Below are positions 61,503-64,000 of a DNA stretch of 64,000 nt, piece by piece. The translations under genes were made by a program, and so were the position numbers. Source of the DNA: Xenophilus aerolatus (GTDB lineage: Bacteria; Pseudomonadota; Gammaproteobacteria; Burkholderiales; Burkholderiaceae_C); the NCBI GenBank assembly GCA_030418545.1, contig QAIB01000001.1:806001-870000 (forward strand). Reading direction: 5' to 3'. The notes under the pieces were generated by a model that was not told the DNA's origin, did no database searches, and saw only the letters and a list, made by a program, of their open reading frames with translations. Each line of letters opens with the position of its first letter. Position 1 is the stretch's first letter.

Positions 61503-62459
61503 TCAGTCTTCGGCGCTTGCCGCGTCGAGCCGGGCGATGGTCTGGGCATCGAGCTTCAGCGTCGCCGCCTTCCTGAGCTCTTCCAGTTGCTCGAGCGAGG
61601 TCGCGCTGGCGATCGGCGCCGTGATCGAGGGCCGGGCGATCTGCCAGGCGATGGCGATCTGGCCCGGCGTGGCGCCGTGCTCCTGGGCGGCAGCGTCGAG
61701 CGCGTCCAGGATGCGCAGGCCGCGCGGGTTGAGGTACTTGCCGGTGGTGCTGGCGCCGCGCTTGCTCTTGGACGCATCCTCGGCGGTGCGGTACTTGCCG
61801 GTCAGGAAGCCCGCAGCCAGCGCGTAGAAGTTGATCACGCCCACGCCGCGTTCCAGGCACAGCGGCTCCAGCGCCTCCTCGTACACCTTGCGGTCGTACA
61901 GGTTGTACAGCGGCTGCAGTGATTCATAGCGCGGCAGCCCCGCGCGCTCGGACACGTCGAGCGCCTCGGCCAGCCGCGGGGCCGTGTAGTTGGAGGCGCC
62001 GATGGCGCGCACCTTGCCCGCACGGATCAGGTCGGCGAAGGCGCCCAGCGATTCCTCCAGCGGGGTGTCGGCGTCGTCGTCGTGCGACTGGTACAGGTCG
62101 ATGTGGTCGGTCTGCAGGCGCTTGAGCGACGCGTCCACCGCCTCCTTGATGTAGGCCGCGCGCAGGCCCTTCCTGCCTTCGCCCATCGGTTTGCCGACCT
62201 TGGTGGCCAGCACGATGCGCTCGCGCTTGCCGCTCTGGCGCAGCCACTTGCCGATGATCGTCTCCGACTCGCCGCCCACGTGGCCCGGCACCCAGGCCGA
62301 GTACACGTCGGCGGTGTCGACGAAGTTGAAGCCGGCATCCAGCCAGGCGTCGAGCAGGCTGAAGGACATCGCCTCGTCGACCGTCCAGCCGAAGACGTTG
62401 CCGCCGAAGGCGAGCGGAGAGACTTGCAGGCCGGAGCGGCCGAGGGGCTTGAGTTGCAT
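61503..62459 (-). CDS. Aldo/keto reductase
   Basis: A 318-residue NADPH-dependent oxidoreductase of the AKR superfamily. The catalytic tetrad candidates are Asp in FVDTADVYS with its Tyr (DTADVY), Lys in LATKVGKP and His in LYQSHDDD. The layout matches the YajO/YghZ-like AKR group with a C-terminal cofactor loop ITAPIASATSLEQLEEL. Substrate unknown. Confidence 0.92.
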   Translation of the reverse strand: MQLKPLGRSGLQVSPLAFGGNVFGWTVDEAMSFSLLDAWLDAGFNFVDTADVYSAWVPGHVGGESETIIGKWLRQSGKRERIVLATKVGKPMGEGRKGLRAAYIKEAVDASLKRLQTDHIDLYQSHDDDADTPLEESLGAFADLIRAGKVRAIGASNYTAPRLAEALDVSERAGLPRYESLQPLYNLYDRKVYEEALEPLCLERGVGVINFYALAAGFLTGKYRTAEDASKSKRGASTTGKYLNPRGLRILDALDAAAQEHGATPGQIAIAWQIARPSITAPIASATSLEQLEELRKAATLKLDAQTIARLDAASAED

Positions 62460-62569
62460 GGTGTCGTCCTGGATGAGGGCCGGCCAGTGTGCGCCCGTGC
62501 GGCCGGGCGTGCGGCCGGCTGCGCCCAAATCCCCGCGCCGCGTTCGGGCGTCGGCCCCAGCGCAGCGGG

Positions 62570-63169
62570 TCAGACGAAGCCCAGCACGCCCAGCAGCGCG
62601 CCCGCGCCCAGCAGCCACAGCAGGTGGATGCGCGTGCGCCAGACGATGAGGCCGGCCACGGCCGTGAGCAGCCACACGTGCCAGCCCGGCCGGCCGGGCG
62701 ACTGGTTGCTGTTGGACAGCACCCAGCCGGTGGCGATGAGCAGGCCCACCACCACCGGCGCCATGCCCTGCTTGAAGGCGCGCACCTCGCGCCGCGTGCG
62801 GTTGTGGTGGGCCCAGCGCGTGGCCAGGTAGGTGAGGGCGGTGCTCGGCAGCATGATGCCCACCATCGTCACGGCCAGGCCCAGCAGGCCCATGGCCCAG
62901 GCCTGCGGCCCGGCACCGATGCCGCCGCTGGCATTGAGGCCCACGTTCCAGCCCATCAACGCGACGAAGAGCACGTTGGGCCCGGGCGCGGCCTGCGCGA
63001 TGGCCACCGACGAATTGAGCTGCGCGGCCGTCAGCCAGTGCTTCTGGTCGACCAGGTAGCGGTGCATGTCGGGCACGGTGGTGATGGCGCCGCTGATCGA
63101 CATCAGCGACAGCAGCATGTACTGCCCCAGCAGGGCCAGCCAGTCGTGCCAGTGCATCGAGATCGTCAT
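62570..63169 (-). CDS. chrA: Chromate transporter ChrA, C-terminal-type half
   Basis: A 199-residue membrane protein with about six helices. It has the CHR-domain features SISGAITTVPDMHRYLVDQKHWLT and AIAQAAPGPNVLFVALMGW (APGPN motif). It overlaps the other half by ATGA (63166-63169), the short-chain ChrA pair arrangement, where both proteins together form the transporter. Function as chromate efflux is inferred from family. Confidence 0.88.
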   Translation of the reverse strand: MTISMHWHDWLALLGQYMLLSLMSISGAITTVPDMHRYLVDQKHWLTAAQLNSSVAIAQAAPGPNVLFVALMGWNVGLNASGGIGAGPQAWAMGLLGLAVTMVGIMLPSTALTYLATRWAHHNRTRREVRAFKQGMAPVVVGLLIATGWVLSNSNQSPGRPGWHVWLLTAVAGLIVWRTRIHLLWLLGAGALLGVLGFV

Positions 63170-63762
63170 GCCGACAGCCGCGTCCAGGTCCACACGCAGG
63201 CCGCGCCGCCGACGCACAGCAGCACCCAACCCAGCGGCACCTGCACCACGCCGATCAGCACGAACACCAGCGCGACGATGGCCAGGCTGGCACCGAAGCC
63301 CAGCGGGTGGCGCCGCAGCGGCGGGATCAGCTTGACGCCGGTGGCCGCGATCAGCCCGCCCGACACCGCGCCCATGCCGCGCAGTGCCGCCGCCACCTGG
63401 GGGTTGGCGGCGTAGTGGGCATAGAGCACCGCCAGCGCGAGGATCACGACCAGCGGCACCGTCAGCATGCCGGCCACGGCGGCCGCCGCGCCGCGCCAGC
63501 CGAAGTGGCGGTCGCCGATCATGAGCGCGAGGTTGATGACGTTGGGGCCGGGCATCACCTGCGCGACGGCCCAGTCCTCCAGGAACTCGTCGGCCGTGAG
63601 CCACTTCTTCTTCTCGACCAGCTCGCGCTGCACGATGGCCAGCACGCCGCCGAAGCCCTGCAGCGCCAGGAAGGTGAAGGAGACGAAGAGGTCGCGCGGC
63701 GAGCGCGGTTGGGGGCGGCCCGCGTCGGCGGGCGCGGGGGCGTGTTCGGGGGCCGGCGGCAT
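63166..63762 (-). CDS. chrA: Chromate transporter ChrA, N-terminal-type half
   Basis: A 198-residue CHR-domain protein with FTFLALQGFGGVLAIVQRELVEKKKWLT and VAQVMPGPNVINLALMIGD (PGPN motif) followed by several membrane helices. First gene of the split chrA pair, transcribed toward its partner. Confidence 0.9.
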   Translation of the reverse strand: MPPAPEHAPAPADAGRPQPRSPRDLFVSFTFLALQGFGGVLAIVQRELVEKKKWLTADEFLEDWAVAQVMPGPNVINLALMIGDRHFGWRGAAAAVAGMLTVPLVVILALAVLYAHYAANPQVAAALRGMGAVSGGLIAATGVKLIPPLRRHPLGFGASLAIVALVFVLIGVVQVPLGWVLLCVGGAACVWTWTRLSA

Positions 63763-63816
63763 GGTCGGCCGATTATGTCGGCGCCAGCCGGCCCGCCGGC
63801 TGACCGCGCGACCGCG

Positions 63817-64000
63817 TCAGTGGGCCGGCAGCGGCTCGCCCGTTCCGGGTGCCTGCAGCCGGGTGCGCAGCAGCAGGCCGCCCAGCAAGGCGGCGGCAGC
63901 GGCGAACAGCGCCCCGACGAAGAAGGCCGTCTGGTAGCCGCCGTTGAGGGCCGCGACCGGCGTGGCGCCCGCGGCCCCCAGCGCCGCCGTGCGTGCCGCC
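63817..64000 (-). CDS. MFS transporter, C-terminal fragment (start beyond the window)
   Basis: The minus-strand frame runs in from base 64000 and stops at 63817. About 60 residues are visible, including ALNGGYQTAFFVGAL and a Leu/Ala-rich last membrane helix ending LLLRTRLQAP. This looks like the last helices of an EmrB/QacA-type major facilitator. The gene would precede the chrA pair on the same strand. Confidence 0.6.
   Translation of the reverse strand, partial: AARTAALGAAGATPVAALNGGYQTAFFVGALFAAAAALLGGLLLRTRLQAPGTGEPLPAH

Overview
The window is GC-rich, densely packed bacterial chromosome. Its gene families and gene order point to a betaproteobacterium of the Comamonadaceae (Variovorax/Acidovorax-like). 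The pointers are orphan Bug-type receptors, a betaproteobacterial proteasome-homologue gene beside the pyruvate dehydrogenase genes, the ndk-rlmN-pilW-rodZ-ispG-hisS-yfgM-bamB-der-hfq-hflX-hflK-hflC-hisZ-purA order, and short dispersed palindromic repeats of a kind I know from that family. Genus assignment is inference. I see no tRNA, rRNA, CRISPR array, insertion sequence or prophage.

Layout. 1-3.1 kb: end of the pyruvate dehydrogenase operon (E2 C-terminus, a proteasome-like Ntn hydrolase, an E3 with its own lipoyl domain), closed by a terminator. 3.1-6.9 kb: a methyltransferase, an NlpC/P60 peptidase, a PQQ-type sugar dehydrogenase and an alpha/beta-hydrolase lipoprotein. 6.9-14.6 kb: accessory metabolism, with an HpaB/AbfD-superfamily enzyme, an isochorismatase-family hydrolase, an FAD oxidoreductase with a Bug receptor, a divergent GntR regulator and a propionate-CoA ligase. 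14.9-20.6 kb: the 2-oxoglutarate dehydrogenase operon sucA-sucB-lpd. 20.7-25.6 kb: zapE, a secreted Q/R-rich protein, a PP2C phosphatase, a DUF465 protein and a DinG-family helicase.

25.7-47.3 kb is a housekeeping backbone: bamD, rluD, scpB, rluB, ndk, rlmN, pilW, a RodZ-like protein, ispG, hisS, yfgM, bamB, der, hfq, hflX, hflK, hflC, a DUF2065 protein, hisZ, purA and a phosphoribosyltransferase. It covers outer-membrane assembly (bamB, bamD), rRNA modification (rluB, rluD, rlmN), GTPases (der, hflX), RNA regulation (hfq), membrane proteolysis control (hflKC) and nucleotide, histidine and isoprenoid synthesis. 47.4-53.4 kb mixes metabolic and small genes, including tesA divergent from an ABC ATPase and a small membrane protein with two L7/L12-type motifs. 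54.3-61.2 kb is an apparent uncharacterised catabolic locus: a LysR gene divergent from a six-gene operon (ketopantoate-reductase-like, VOC, MaoC, CoA-transferase, AroE-like, AroQ-like), met by a DUF3237-Bug pair, with a LuxR-type regulator next to it. 61.2-64 kb: a small membrane protein, an aldo/keto reductase, a split ChrA pair and the end of an MFS transporter.

The most unusual signals are: (i) a dispersed ~55-bp palindromic element with about eight copies, five of them inside or overlapping genes, supplying in-frame peptides, a lipoprotein signal peptide (bamB), an AGGAG ribosome-binding sequence and a stop codon; (ii) the proteasome homologue inside the pyruvate dehydrogenase operon; (iii) the AroE/AroQ/CoA-transferase locus; (iv) a ~125-bp near-perfect palindrome after purA; (v) a strong promoter placed so that the NlpC/P60 mRNA would be leaderless.
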